A DNA stretch of 64,000 bases from contig JAWZYU010000013.1 of NCBI GenBank assembly GCA_038380435.1, positions 8,879,901-8,943,900 on the forward strand, in the 5' to 3' direction. The notes beneath the pieces are model-generated. The model searched no databases and was not told the origin of the DNA. It was given only the letters and a program-made list of their open reading frames with translations. The DNA comes from Ryuthela nishihirai. Lineage: Eukaryota > Arthropoda > Arachnida > Araneae > Heptathelidae. The translations under genes and the position numbers were made by a program. Below are positions 1-11,287 of this stretch, piece after piece (within the stretch, counting starts at the first letter, position 1; each line of letters starts with the position of its first letter).

Positions 1-601
1 TAGAGATAAATTAAAAATTCTTTTTGGGTTGGACAAGTATTGATGAAATGTTACAATATGCATTTTCCGAATCTCCAAAAAGCTTTAACTGCGCCTTCTA
101 ACGGTGGAAAATTCTCAAAATTTGAAACGAATATTGCAAACGATGTACTTATGACAGAAATTTGAAATTTTGGTCATGGAATGTGACAGTCTCGAAGATT
201 CCATTCAGAATAATGAATTGACTCATATGCCCAAGGTAGGTAAGAAACAGAACGATTTTGTTTTGAGAAATAATTGGAAACCTTTTTTATTTGGTACCAA
301 TGAAATATAATTCGCATTTTGTGAGTAGATTTAATTTATATCATTAGAGATCACTAAATATCCAAATGGCAAAACGTTTAACAAATGTTTCAAGTGATTT
401 GTTTATAGCAGAAATTTCGCCAATACAGTTCTGTTATGGTAGAAATTCCACTGAGGGCAATGATCTGCCCGCTATTTTCAGAGGTATGGGAGAAAAGCAA
501 CATTTTAAATTTAAGAACTTAAAGACAAATACTTTTTATGTTGTATAATTACTAATAAAATATTACTATGTGCATTTTCCTCATACATTTAAAAAAAATA
601 A

Positions 602-706
602 CCCCTCAAGCAGCTGCTTGCCACAGATGTCTGACAGGAACCTGTGAGTTTATATGCCATAGTAGAAGGTTCATGAAGATGGGAGGATTTCAGCAGAAAA
701 ACAACA
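602..706 (-). mobile_element. SINE-S 3' fragment
   Basis: The minus-strand 3' part of SINE-S reads from CAGCAGAAAAACAAC (plus strand) back to CCCCTCAAGCAGCTGCTTGC. The tRNA-like head is missing. Confidence 0.75.
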
Positions 707-869
707 GAAGCATCTATAATTAAAACTTTAAGGAGTGAAAAAGTAGGCAAAGGAAGAAGTTCATTATCTTTGAAAACGAGATTCCCATATGTGCCAGTGG
801 TAATATGCGTTTCATCTAGTCATTTTACACATTTAGTACCCTCTGACAGCAAAAATTCGAACTACTGCA

Positions 870-1400
870 GAATTGGGAAAATAAACTATTAATATTTTAT
901 TAGTACCTGTAAAACAGAAAAAAAAAATTTCGTTTATCTCTTAAAACAGAAAAGTGTAATCATTGTTATTAGTGTAAATCACTTGACCATTACACTCTAT
1001 GACCAAAAATTTAAGTTTCTAGTGTAAATATATCGTTCGCAATATTCGTTTAAAGATTTGGTATTTTCCAGCTCTTCTCCGCCACTAGAGGCCGCTTATC
1101 GAGTTTTTATTTATCGCCTTTAGAACTTTCTAACAGTGAAAATTGCAACTGATAGGGATTCGAAAAATGTAAACATTAATATTTCGTTAGTATCTGTAAA
1201 ACCAAAAAAAAGGAGATATTTTAAAATGAAAAAGTTCCATTTTCGTACTCCCTTTGCCTAAGAGGCAAAAGCATTGTTGCCATTGTAAACCTTCTGATTC
1301 TACTACCAAAATTTCAGATTTCCAATGTAAACAGGTTGTTCCCAATATTTGTTTGAATTTTTAGCATTTTAATTTTTATAGCCGCTAGAGGGCGCTATTA
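870..1400 (+). repeat. Tandem dimer of an interspersed ~240-295 bp repeat
   Basis: Two diverged units (870-1110 and 1165-1400) share TTAATATTT-GTTAGTA, CTGTAAAAC, a purine-rich block, a GCAATATTCGTTT-type segment and an end near CCGCTAGAGGGCGCT. A third copy lies at 24380-24615 (TTTTATTAGTACCTATAAAA ... CCAGTAGAGGGCACTGTTA). Family unknown. Confidence 0.6.
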
Positions 1401-2289
1401 AAGCTAATATAATTAATTATAATTAAAGCTCGTTTTTCAAACGAACCTTAAAAAAATATTTATTGGTTTTCAGTTAACCCATTTCACCTTTGAAGCCGAT
1501 TGCCGTCTTCTGACGCTGTTTCTTGGAAAAATATTCATTAATTTATTTCTATGAGTAAAATTTTTAAACCAAATGCAGCACACAGTGAGGCTTTAATAAA
1601 ATATGGAAGCTTTTATAGACAAAAAACAGCAAAAATGCATAAAACTGTAACAACTGAGAAGTTTTAACTAGGTACACACTAACTCGTAGGCTTTCGTCGC
1701 ACGGTACGAAAAAACATGGCGTCCACAAACCACAGGACTCAATCCACAATGGCAGTCAACCACCTAGATGGCCAGTCTCTAACTATACATCCTTCTCAAG
1801 GGAAATTACACCGGTCTCCTAATTTTTCACCTATTCCATCCCCCCTCTACCTTCCCCCACTTGAAATGGGGTGATTTTGAATTTTTACATGTGACCTTGC
1901 ACACTTCTTACAAACCCCCGGCAACATGGGACACACAGTGATCACGAACTCTACAATTTTCACTCCCAGAAGAATTTTAACTCCAAAACTCTCCCCTCCC
2001 CACCTCCTTGCCACAAAACTACGACACAACACTTTCTTAGCACCAAACTTCAGCCACCTCCATTATTAGGCGATCGCCAACCTGTAGGGCGCTAGCACTT
2101 CACTGTATTGGTCCCTACTTTTTGACGCATACTGTCCCCACAGAATTTTTTTTCTCATGGACCAGATGATAAAGGGGCCAAGGTCCCTTTTATAAAATGG
2201 TCAAGTTTTTAAAGATGAATGTTAGACTCTAACTATACAGGATCTCTATTTGGAAATGGATAGAAAATTTAAATGATATACCCGCGAAA
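1401..2289. other. Unassigned intergenic stretch
   Basis: No recognisable gene or repeat. Bases 1560-2110 are less AT-rich than their surroundings and contain pyrimidine-rich segments (CATCCCCCCTCTACC), but no splice-bounded frame was found. Confidence 0.4.
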
Positions 2290-2441
2290 GCCGTCTCATG
2301 GCCGAGTGGTTAGCGCTCTTGGCTACTGATCTAAGGGACCTGGGTTCGAACCCCGGTCTTCACAGACCTTCTACTATGGCATATAAACTGACAGGTTCCT
2401 GTCAGACCTCTGTGGCAAGCAGCTGCTTGAGGGGGTATTTA
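2290..2441 (+). mobile_element. SINE-S, tRNA-derived, internally shortened
   Basis: The head GCCGTCTCATGGCCGAGTGG is followed by GGTTCGAACCCC, a well-preserved A and B box pair of a type II tRNA such as Ser. The middle segment present in other copies (AAGGCATGG... CTGAGG) is missing. The tail reads CTTCTACTATGGCATATAAA, CCTGTCAGACCTCTGTGG and GCAGCTGCTTGAGGGGG. The anticodon stem can be drawn but its loop has eight bases, so it is not a functional tRNA. Confidence 0.85.
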
Positions 2442-2934
2442 ATTTAATTTTAAAAATATCCACGAAAACCGAAAGTTAACTGTAAGGAATCCCTCATGAG
2501 CCACAGATGGGGGCGCTACTATTGCATTTCAGTAACCAGGGTCCTACCAGAGTTGCGTATTTAAAGTTTTTTTTAACTGAGATATCTCTATCTTTGTTGG
2601 CCAAGATCTGGTAAAATTAAATACCAAGAAATGGCAACATCTATTAAAAAAATGTCTGCCAAAGGTAAGTGTTGTATAGCGCTTAAATAAGGTACTTGTG
2701 CATTTTAGTTGGAAAAGATATATTTTCCCTTTTGCTGTTGCATAGTTACTAATTTTGGTATTTTCTTTCTTTACTATGATGAACATCCTACAGGTAAAAA
2801 ATTAGCTATTTCGAACAGGTGTTCTCAGATAGAGTTAAAGTTCAACTTCGTGTAATATGGTGGAGAAATTAGCCTACAGTAAGGTTCCAGATGTTATAGA
2901 AAGAAAATTAGGATCCTATTTTGAAACTCAGTTT
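2442..2934. other. Unassigned intergenic stretch
   Basis: AT-rich; an 80-codon minus frame at 2786-2544 has no recognisable motif. Confidence 0.4.
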
Positions 2935-4664
2935 CGTTGGTAGCGATAACGAAGCCAAGTCTAACATCAAGGGGAGCAAACGTACCGTTACCATGGTAAT
3001 GATACTTTGCATCATAAACAACATAAAAAACGATTCCACTAAAAACAGCTCTCACTACCAGAAATTACAAAAAAAAATTTTAATCATAGAAAAATACCCA
3101 TAAACAGAAACCAAGGCAACACATTTGCCTTCCCACATACTGCAAATTCCTGCAATCTTCTTCCCCCCCCCCCCCCTCTTTTTCCCAATACTTTATAACA
3201 CCACAAATATATTTTCACAAACTAAACAAATAAATCAAGTTGCATATACAAAAATTAACCTAAATCAGAATTTATCAAATACAAATATTAAAAGCAAGAA
3301 AATCATGAACAATGCACTCAGATCGGGATTATAAAAATGTCCAAAACTAAATAATCTCATTGGAGACAAATATCAAAGCATGAGAAAATCGGAAACAGTG
3401 CACTGCCAATTCGAATTATAAAAAAGCCCTCGAGGCTAAATAATCTCATCAGAGAACACACATCAAAACACCAGAAAATCAGAAACAGTGCACCGCTGAT
3501 CCGAATTATAAAAAGCTCCTGAAGCTAAATAATCTAATCGGGGACAACACATCAAAACACCAGAAAATCGGAACATTGCACCACCGATCTGAATTATAAA
3601 AAAGCCCCCAAAACTAAATGTCATCGGAGACACATATCAAAATGAGAAAATCGGAAACAGTGCATCGCCGATCCGAATTATGAAAAAGCCCCCGAAGCTA
3701 AATAATCTTTGTGGAGACAACACATATCAAAACATGAGAAAATCGGAAACAATGTACCACTGATCGAAATTGTAAAAAAGCTCCTGAAACTGAATAATCT
3801 CTTCAGAGACAACACATTGAAACACAAGAAAATTGGAAACAGTACACTGCTGATCTAAATTGCAAAAATGCCCAGAAACTAAATAATCTCTTCAGAGAAA
3901 CACATATCAAAACACGAGAAAATCTGAAACAGTGCAATGCCAACTCGAATTGTAAAAAACTCCCAAAACCAATAATCTCATCAGAGACAACAAAAAACAG
4001 CAGTAGTGCACATCACGGTCCTCGGCTGCCATTTATTTTCATGCAACATAACAAAACAGTCCTTTTTGTTGATTCTCACAGTACCCAGACCCAAACAGGG
4101 GTTTCTAGAAAAAAAAATATTGTTTTGTTTTTCGTTACCACAGTAATGGTAACTCGAGTTTACATCAAACGCAAAGTACCGTTACCATGGTAACGGTAAT
4201 TTGCATTGTAAGCAAATGCAACGTAACAAAAAAAATGCAATTCCACTAAAAAACATCCCTCACAACCGCAAATTACTAAAAATTTTAAATTATCAAAAAA
4301 AATAAAGAAACTATGACAATAAATTTGCCTTCCCATATACTGCAAATTCCTGAAATATCCCCCCTCCTTTTTTCCCAATAGTTAAAACACTCCACAAATA
4401 TATTTCCAGAAACTAAATTAATAAATCCAGTTACACATACAATAATTAACCTAAATAAATCACCAGAATTAAATCAAACATCAATCTGAAAACCAAGAAC
4501 ATCATCGACAATGCATCGCTGACCAGCATTATAAAAAGCCCCCAAAACTAAATAATCTCATCGGTGAAAACACATACCAAAAGCATAAAAATCAGAAACA
4601 GTGCACTGCTGATCGAATCATAAAAAAGCCCCTGAAACTAAATAATGCCCTCACAGACAGCACA
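2935..4664 (+). repeat. Satellite-like region: ~90-bp tandem units within a larger ~1.2-kb repeat
   Basis: Units of roughly 82-92 bp carrying AGAAAATCGGAAACAGTGCA and CTAAATAATCTCATC follow one another at about 3380, 3472, 3561, 3643, 3735, 3826 and 3915, and reappear at 4500-4660. The block before them (2935-3300: GTACCGTTACCATGGTAA, TTTGCCTTCCCACATACTGC) is repeated before the second array (4155-4500), so there is a higher-order unit of about 1.2 kb. A perfect 22-bp palindrome lies at 4177-4198. A poly-C tract lies in the block at about 3166-3177. Confidence 0.85.
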
Positions 4665-4925
4665 CGGGTAGCACGCCAGGCTCGTAATCTGTAGTTCCCA
4701 GGTTCGAGTCCCAGCTGGGTCAGCATTGAGATTTATCTCCTCAAAATTCCCCCGCCCTGCCCTCGGTCAGTAGGGGACACTGATGGGCTTGGAAAGGCCG
4801 CCGTCCGTCAGATGGGACGTTAAGCCGTGGCCCCGTGTGCAGGAGAGCCATACCCTGTGCACGTTAAAGAACACGCTGGATGGCCTTGATGGGAGGCTAC
4901 CATCTGTCTCCCAACAGCTGTTCCA
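4665..4925 (+). mobile_element. SINE-T, 5'- and 3'-truncated
   Basis: The copy begins inside the tRNA-like head (GGGTAGCACGCCAGGCTCG), keeps the B box GGTTCGAGTCC and most of the body (GGGACGTTAAGCCGTGGCC, ACGTTAAAGAACACGC) and stops at CAGCTGTTCCAG. It abuts satellite sequence on the left and the GTTGGCAAAATTCGAA minisatellite on the right. Confidence 0.85.
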
Positions 4926-5021
4926 GACAAAATCAAGGGGAGTTGGCAAAATTCGAAGCCACTTGGTAAAATACAGGGGAGTTGTGAAAATTGTGCCTTT
5001 CTTGTGCAATTAAGGAGAGTT
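4926..5021 (+). repeat. Minisatellite unit, left flank of LINE-R
   Basis: GGGAGTTGGCAAAATTCGAA, CCACTTGGTAAAAT and GTGCAATTAAGGAGAG match the array on the other side of the LINE. Confidence 0.75.
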
Positions 5022-5408
5022 ATGAACGGAAGGGGAGGGCTGCCAGATTAAGTGGCCTACTGATCTGGACAACTATGGCTACTTTTCTTTTTTTTTCTAC
5101 CCTGCGGAGGAGTGGTCAACCACACAGGGTCCTGGTGCTGACCATATAAACCAACTGGACTGGACAGATATATGGCTCTGAGCTTGATTATGAATCCTGA
5201 TTTAGCTGCACTGGTGGGCTTCTGTGGAGGGAAAATCTTCCACTGTGTTTTCTGTTTGTTTGTGGGTTGACAGCCCCAAGTGAATAGATTCACAGGATAT
5301 GTTTATCAGCTGGTGGATAATCCTGAGCAGAAGTCATCGCAGGTACCTGAACTCTTTGCTTCTATTGGCATTGTCAAATTCTACATTGGAGGAAGTCTTC
5401 CAGTGTAG

Positions 5409-6227
5409 ATGGCTTCAGCCTTTAGTAGTGGGAGAATGGGTCTTTGCCCCATGTCTGCGATTAGGGGGCTGTTTGATATTGTCGGCATTCCCTCTCTCTA
5501 TAAACATAGTTTCTTTAAACATCCCACTAACCATTTTCTCTCCATAGGTAGTTGGAATGTGATGACTCTGCACAGAGCTCTTTCTCTTGATGTCCTCACA
5601 CAAGAATTCCACAATTATAGTTTCGATATTCTCGGCTTGCAAGAGACCAGATGGACAGATAAAGGTCAGATTCTTAAAAATAATCTTAAATTTCTCTTTT
5701 CAGGGAGGGACGACAATAAGCATCACCAAGGCGTGGGTCTGCTTCTCAGCAGACACGCTAGTGATGCTCTTCTAGGATATGAGTGCATTAATGAAAGGTT
5801 TCTTACAGCAAAATTTCAGACAAGTGTTAAAGACCTGAATGTTATCTGCTGTTATGCCCCCACTGAGGATGCTGATGTGGATGAGAAGGATAGGTTTTAT
5901 GAACAACTTCAGGATATTTTGAATTCTGTCAAAAAAGGAGATATTACCCTTGTTCTTGGTGACTTCAATGCCAAAGTTGGTACTGACTCTGACCTTTGGG
6001 CAGGAGTAATAGGCCCTTTTGGTATTGGTAGCTGCAATGGCGATGGGCAACATCTCCTACAGGTAAGTAAACTCAATGGTTTCAGAATAACTAACACATA
6101 TTACAAACACCGCGACATACATAAATACACATGGGTTTCACCTGTTGGGCTGCATAGGAATATGATTGATTATATATTAATTAACAGCAAATGGGCTAGT
6201 TCTGTTAAAAATACCAGGGCATATTAG
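5409..6227 (+). pseudogene. LINE-R endonuclease ORF, frameshifted
   Basis: The 272-codon open frame starts at ATGGCTTCAGCC and covers an APE-like endonuclease: SIGSWNV (about residue 47), GLQETRW (about 76), CCYAPTED (about 147), LVLGDFNAKVG (about 181) and NMIDYILIN (about 251). It ends early because an extra T in the run before AGGGGAGCTG shifts the frame, so the final GSDHYLV motif lies in the next frame just downstream (from about 6240). In a working element this domain is continuous with the reverse transcriptase that follows. The next 400 bases hold further fragments of the linker region in shifted frames. Confidence 0.85.
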
Positions 6228-6661
6228 GGGAGCTGAAATTGGATCTGATCATTACCTTGTTAAAAGTGTCTTACAACTTAAACTTAAAAAGTGTTGTGCT
6301 AGGGTTAAAAAATTTGCTTTTAATACTGAAGCTCTGAAAGACCCAGTTATAGCCAAAGCTTACCATGATAGGTTACTTAGTCATTATGACAGTCATGGTA
6401 TGCTTACTACTGAAGTTGAGGAGGAATGGGATCATTTTAAACAGGCTTTTTTGGACACTAACAGTACTCTTTTAGGAAAAAAAGGAGCAGAAGAGACAGA
6501 ATTATCTGAGTGATAAGGCACTTGAGCTTATTTCGGAAAGAAAGAACTGCAGGAATGTCCTTAATCAATACCCTACTAGTCCTAATAGAAAGCATTACAG
6601 AGAACTTAATAAACGTGTAAAAGATCAGTTAGCTACTGATAAGAATCTTTGGCTTGATGGT

Positions 6662-8432
6662 TTGGCTGACAAAGTCGAGGAAGCAGTTAGACAGCACAAC
6701 AGCAGAGAGCTGTACCAGATAGTTAATGTTCTATGTGGTAGAAAACGGACAGGCATACAAGGATTGAAGGATAAACAAGGTAAGGTTATAGAAGGGGAGG
6801 ATTTTGTCATGGCTAGGTGGGCTGAGCATTTCAGTGATGTTCTAAACAATGTAGTTAGTTCTACTTCCATTGTTTGCAATGATGATAGATGCATTGGTGG
6901 CTTTAATGTTGACCCTATAACACAATCTGAAGTTATTTTGGCTGTTTCTAAACTTAAACTACATAAATCCCCAGGGGTAGATGAAATTACTACGGAAATG
7001 CTTAGAGCTGGAAATGTTTCGGTTACCACTTAGATGACTGAAATTCTGAATATATTTTATGATAAAGGCATGGTTCCTAAGGATTTTATCAGAGCTATTG
7101 TTATCCCTATTTTCAAAAAAGGTGATCGCAGTTCTTGTGATAACTATAGGGGTATTAGCCTACTCTCTGTTCCAGGTAAAGTTCTTTCCATGATTGTGCT
7201 TAATAGAATTAAGAATCTGGTTGACAGTCAATTGCGTGATGAGCAATGTGGATTCAGAAGTGGTAGGGGATGTGTGGATCAGATATTTTCACTTAGGCAG
7301 ATTCTTGAGAAATGTTTAGAGTTTCAGAAACCTTTGGTTGCTAGCTTTGTTGATTTCAAAAAGGCTTTCGACTCTGTTGATCGTCATAATTTGTGGTTGA
7401 TTGTGAGATCATGTGGTATACCTGACAAGTTAGTTACCATAATGAAAGCTGTTTATAATAATATTGAGTCGTGTGTGAGAGTTCATAAGTCTTAGTCCAG
7501 AAGTAAACAACTGGTTTAGCATTACTTCTGGTGTTCAACAAAAGAGCATTACATCTCCTTTTCTCTTCAATTTAGTTATTGATTATGTTATGTGAAATTC
7601 ACTGCAAGGGAAAGATTTTGGCCTTAAATGGACTGGAGATACGAAAATTTCTGATTTAGATTATGCTGATGATTTAGCCCTTTTGGCAAATGATGTTGAT
7701 GAGATGAACTCTTTCATTCGAGCTGTTGATGAGACTGGTAGTAGAGTAGGTTTGGTTATAAACAGAGAGAAAACTAAAGTGATGAAAATTGGTCAGGCAG
7801 GCTGTGATTCAGTTAATCTGAATGGTTGGAGTCTTGAGCACGTGTCACAGTTTAATTATCTTGGGAGCTGCGTAACAGATAATGGTGATGTGCGGCATGA
7901 GATTAACAGACGAATAGGGATTGCTGCTGGGACTTTTAAGAATCTATGGAGAGTGTGGAGAAATAGGCGTATACACCTAAAGACTAAAATTAGGCTGTAT
8001 AATAGTTTGGTTCTTTCTAGGGTTAGTTATGGTAGTGAAACTTGGACACTTTGTAAACAAGATAACAGGAAACTAGATGCTTTTGATTCCAGATGCTTAC
8101 GCAGTATCTTGGGCATTAGGTGGTTCAACTTTGTAACTAATGATGAGGTTAGGCAAAGGAGTTTGCAACCTCCTTTAAGCAGCATATTGTGCAGAGAGAG
8201 ACTCCGTTGGTTTGGCCATGTTGCCCGAATGAATAATTATAGATTGGCGAATAGGGTTATGAACAGTGTGCCTAAGGGCCTCAGAAAGAAGGGGAGACCT
8301 AGGATGCGGTGGGCAGACAATGTCAAACAGGACCTTGTTAGAATTGGTGTGCAGTGGCCAGGTGCAGTAGATGTAGCTCAGGATAGACTTGCTTGGAGAA
8401 CTAAATTGCACTGTCTGGTTGGACCTCCGTAG
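6662..8432 (+). pseudogene. LINE-R reverse transcriptase remnants, three frames
   Basis: Three consecutive open stretches together make up the polymerase. Bases 6662-7033 encode the linker and the HKSPGVDEITTEML motif, and end at TAG where other copies read Trp. Bases 7034-7495 encode PIFKKGDRSSCDNYRG and the palm motif FVDFKKAFDSVDR, then a frameshift. Bases 7500-7682 hold the damaged segment before the catalytic box, and 7683-8432 the thumb and C-terminal region (KVMKIGQAGCDSVN, FGHVARMNNYRLANRVMN). The C-terminus here (RPRMRWADNVKQDL... to VGPP) is complete and serves as the family reference for the copy at 19702, where it is frameshifted. Confidence 0.88.
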
Positions 8433-8460
8433 CCCATGGCTTCTTGAGGATGATGATGAT

Positions 8461-8995
8461 AAATTTCGAAGTGACTTGCAAATTCAGGGAAGATGTAAAA
8501 ACTACATTTTTTTCCTGTAAAATTACGGCGAGTTGGCAAAATTCGAATCCACTTGGTAAAATTTAGCCGAATTGTGATAATTGAGATTTGTTTTGTGAAA
8601 TTAAGGAGTGTTGGACAAATTGAGGAACCTTAACAAAATGTAGGGCAGTTGGCAAAATTCTAATCCACTTGGAAAATATGAGTGAGTTGTGATAATTCGG
8701 TTTATAAAATTCAGGATAGTTGACTAAAATTGAGAAAACTTGACAAAATATTAGGGAGTTTAAAAAGTTTTAAGTGGTATGGCAAATTTAGGAAAGGTGT
8801 AAAGATTGGGATTAGTTTCGTAAAATTAAGGATAGTTGGCCAAATCAAGGGAAAATTCACACTGACTTGCTACAATTCGGACGAGATGTAAATATTGGAA
8901 TTATTTTTGTGAAATTATGGCCAGGTGGCAAAATTAGAAGGTCAAACCGGCAAAATGTTGGATAGTTGTGAAAATCCCCCCCCCCCCCCCCCCCA
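8461..8995 (+). repeat. Degenerate minisatellite, right flank of LINE-R
   Basis: Repeated short phrases such as GAGTTGGCAAAATTCGAATC, CACTTGGTAAAAT and GTGAAATTAAGGA recur in varying order with units of roughly 100-120 bp. It ends at a poly-C tract (8977-8994). Confidence 0.7.
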
Positions 8996-9074
8996 GCAGA
9001 AATCTAAGTAAGTTTGCTCAGTTGGCAAAATTTAAATTTTTAAATTTCGAGTTTGAAAATTTTTGATTATCAAG

Positions 9075-9302
9075 TTCAAATCCATAAACAAGTCCATTCT
9101 AGTGGATATAAATGGTCAGCACCAGGACCCTGTAAAGTTGACCACTCCTCATCAGAGCTGAAAAAAAGAAAAAGTGGCCATAGATGACCGGATCAGTAGG
9201 CCACACTTAGCTGGCAGCCCTCCCCTTCTGTTCCCTTCCAAAATAGAATATCTCTTTTGAAAGGTACTAATGGTCTTCACCACGAGAAGTGGGGTCGGAC
9301 AT
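9075..9302 (-). mobile_element. LINE-R 5'UTR fragment, left part
   Basis: Matches the leader in reverse (GGTCAGCACCAGGACCCTG, GGCAGCCCTCCCCTTC, ACGAGAAGTGGGGTCGG). It stops at GGACAT where an L2/CR1-like fragment begins, and resumes at about 10103. Confidence 0.8.
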
Positions 9303-10102
9303 AGATAGATAGATAGATAATTTATTCTCAGAATATGCAGTACTTTACATTTACATGTTTTTTTTCCTTAGAACTGAAATTATAATGAAATATATATAAT
9401 GTTGTATATCTCAGATATACAATTTTTAATGTATTACATTTTCTAATATATATTCTTTATACATAGTTTATCCAATAAAAATCATATATTTATTCATACC
9501 ATATATATGGAAAATTTTAATATTATATTTCATTAGTGTTTTATAATTTTACCTACATTTTTCAGTAAAAGTCTGAGAAAAAATGTTGAGTGTTCCAGGA
9601 GAGTAAAAACTCGCTTGTGGAAGAAATTTAACAGTTATGTTGTAATAAAATGAAAAGGCAACATGCTTCAGTTTCACATTTCCTCACATTTTGCTAGCTT
9701 GATAAAAAAATCTAAGTAAATATTTAACCAATTTATAAGTTTAAAAATTATCATTAAGAATAAATGAAATGAAAAAAAAAAATAAAAAAAAATTTACTGG
9801 GTAGAAAACAGAAAAAAAAATTATAAAAATCTATATTGAACTGTGCGTTAGTAAGTGATTCAGTTGAACACCTTAAGGGCAACTCAGCATCAAATGAAAT
9901 TATATTACATTTAAATCTCTTTTATTTCTAAAACATTGTCTCAATATTTACCACATTTAAAATCCATTTTCTTAATTCCTTATAGAAAAAGTTATCATTC
10001 CTTATTCCTTTGATGTACTCTGATAAGCAGTTAAAAAACTTTGGCGCCAAATAAACATAATGTTTTTCAACAATAGTTTTGTTCGCTTTCAACAATAGTT
10101 CA
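9303..10102 (-). mobile_element. L2/CR1-like LINE 3' end with TAGA repeat tail
   Basis: A TAGA run (9302-9319) followed by AATTTATTCTCAG marks a LINE 3' end in minus orientation. About 10085-9960 encodes FGAKVFNCLSEYIKGIRND, similar in layout to the C-terminal end of L2/CR1-like LINEs. The body between is AT-rich 3'UTR. It splits the LINE-R leader. Confidence 0.55.
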
Positions 10103-10190
10103 TTACGTGCTAGACCTGGCCAGTTCTGTGCATCATCACTGGGGAGTTGTACACAGCTCTCTTTCCAGTGTATGCCTAGCTGCTATTTAG
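10103..10190 (-). mobile_element. LINE-R 5'UTR fragment, outermost part
   Basis: GTGCTAGACCTGGCCAG followed by GTGCATCATCACTGGGGA matches the extreme 5' end of the 19606-23226 copy. Together with 9075-9302 it forms one leader split by the inserted fragment. Confidence 0.75.
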
Positions 10191-10379
10191 AGAGATTTAA
10201 ATATAAAAGTATAAATACTAACTAGATATATGATGAATTTATCCAAATCTTGCAACTTGCTGGAAACAATCCACTTTATAGCCACTTAACTGCCATATGT
10301 CCAAGCAATAAACTAGGTCATGACACCTGGCTCTCCCATCTCCTGACAGTTTCACAATTACTAAGGCTTTAACAATGGA

Positions 10380-11205
10380 TAATGTGTTTCATTTACTTTT
10401 TTTAGTTTTACTTATGGTTTCGATTTGAAAAGCAGGAAAGATGCATAGAAAACTGGGATAAATAATATAAATGCTGAAAATAATTCTAGGAATATTGAAA
10501 TAGATTTAAGGCAGAAAATGGTGTAAAATTGGGGGGGGGGGGGGTACTATTTTGTATTTACTTCCAAAATCTGTTTTAAAAAATAGCAGTTTTTTGTTAA
10601 CTTTCAGGAGATTTACAAAACTTTAAGGAAAAATTTGTTGATAATACTTAAAAATCAAACTTGTGAGCTTAAATCAGGTGGTTGCTTCAATAGAGTGGCG
10701 TTAAACAAATCAACAAGACTGTATAGCGCTTCTAAAATATTGCAATCAGATGTCTTTATCAAATTATTTATATTTTAGTTTAATAAAATATGCAGCCGTC
10801 CCATGGCCGAGTGGTTAGCGCTCTTGGCTACTGATTTAAGGGACCTGGGTTTGAGCCCTGGATAAGGCATGGTTGTATGTGTTGTTTTTCTGCTGAGGTC
10901 CTGCCATCCTCTCAGACCTTCTACTATGGCATATAAACTGACAGGCTCCTGTCAGACATCTGTGGCAAGCAGCTGCTTGAGGGGGTATTTTTAATAAAAT
11001 ATGCATCAAATGAAAAAAGAAAATGTTATTTTTCAAGCTTGAATTACCTATTTTTTAGATCATGTATATAATAAAATTTTCAAATGGCAATTTCTATTTT
11101 TTAAAAAACATCAGTTTTTTTGTACCAAAGATGTCTGTGTCTTCGGTCTCTTATTTCAGATTCTGCCAATGTCTATGTTCGTTGGGGACCTTGGAACAAT
11201 TTAAC
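10380..11205. mobile_element. Old piggyBac-family remnant with SINE-S insertion
   Basis: Bases 10430-10794 match 46780-47990 of the large element (TACTTCCAAAATCTG, AAGGAAAAATTTGTTGATAA, AAACTTGTGAGCTTAAATCA) without the LTR found there. Bases 10992-11205 match its right end (TAATAAAATATGCATCAAAT, ATGGCAATTT), finishing in a decayed terminal repeat before TTTAA. Confidence 0.6.
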
Positions 11206-11287
11206 TCACAAGTTTGATTTGAACTATTACCAACAAATTTTTCCTTAAAGTTTCAAAAATCTCCAGAAAATTAACAAAAAATTGTTC
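10565..11287. repeat. Inverted repeat, ~100-bp arms, next to LINE-R
   Basis: Bases 10565-10672 (GAGATTTACAAAACTTTAAG, AAATTTGTTGATAA, AAACTTGTGAG) are the inverse of 11208-11287 (CTCACAAGTTTGATTTGAA, CAAATTTTTCCTTAAAG, CTCCAGAAAATTAAC). The right arm ends exactly where the LINE-R fragment starts. Confidence 0.75.
10795..10991 (+). mobile_element. SINE-S, full copy
   Basis: The copy runs from GCCGTCCCATGGCCGAGTGG through GGTTTGAGCCC, the middle segment GATAAGGCATGG with GCTGAGGTCCTGCC, and the tail GCAGCTGCTTGAGGGGG. It is inserted in a remnant of the piggyBac-like family. Confidence 0.85.

Larger units (their letters stand above)
5022..8460 (+). mobile_element. LINE-R, almost full-length plus-strand copy, degenerate
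   Basis: A 5'UTR (5022-5408) leads into the endonuclease frame (5409-6227), which is cut by one extra T in a run near 6225. RT pieces follow at 6662-7033, 7034-7495 and 7683-8432, separated by a Trp-to-TAG change at 7031 and by frameshifts near 6476 and 7490. The motifs LVLGDFNAKVG, FVDFKKAFDSVDR and DYADDLALLA are all readable. The 3' end is at GATGATGATGATAA (8447-8460). The outermost ~100 bases of the 5'UTR, seen in the copy at 63630, are missing. Both flanks are the same minisatellite-like sequence (4926-5021 and 8461-8995), so the LINE appears to have landed inside that array. Confidence 0.9.

Noticed and set aside
2290..2365. Functional tRNA gene (Ser-like)
   Set aside because: A and B boxes are good, but the anticodon loop has eight bases, there is no matching acceptor stem, and the same head with the same downstream tail occurs in several copies, so it is a SINE head.
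3380..3985. CRISPR array
   Set aside because: Repeats are regular in spacing but whole units are similar, with no unique spacers, and the DNA is clearly animal.
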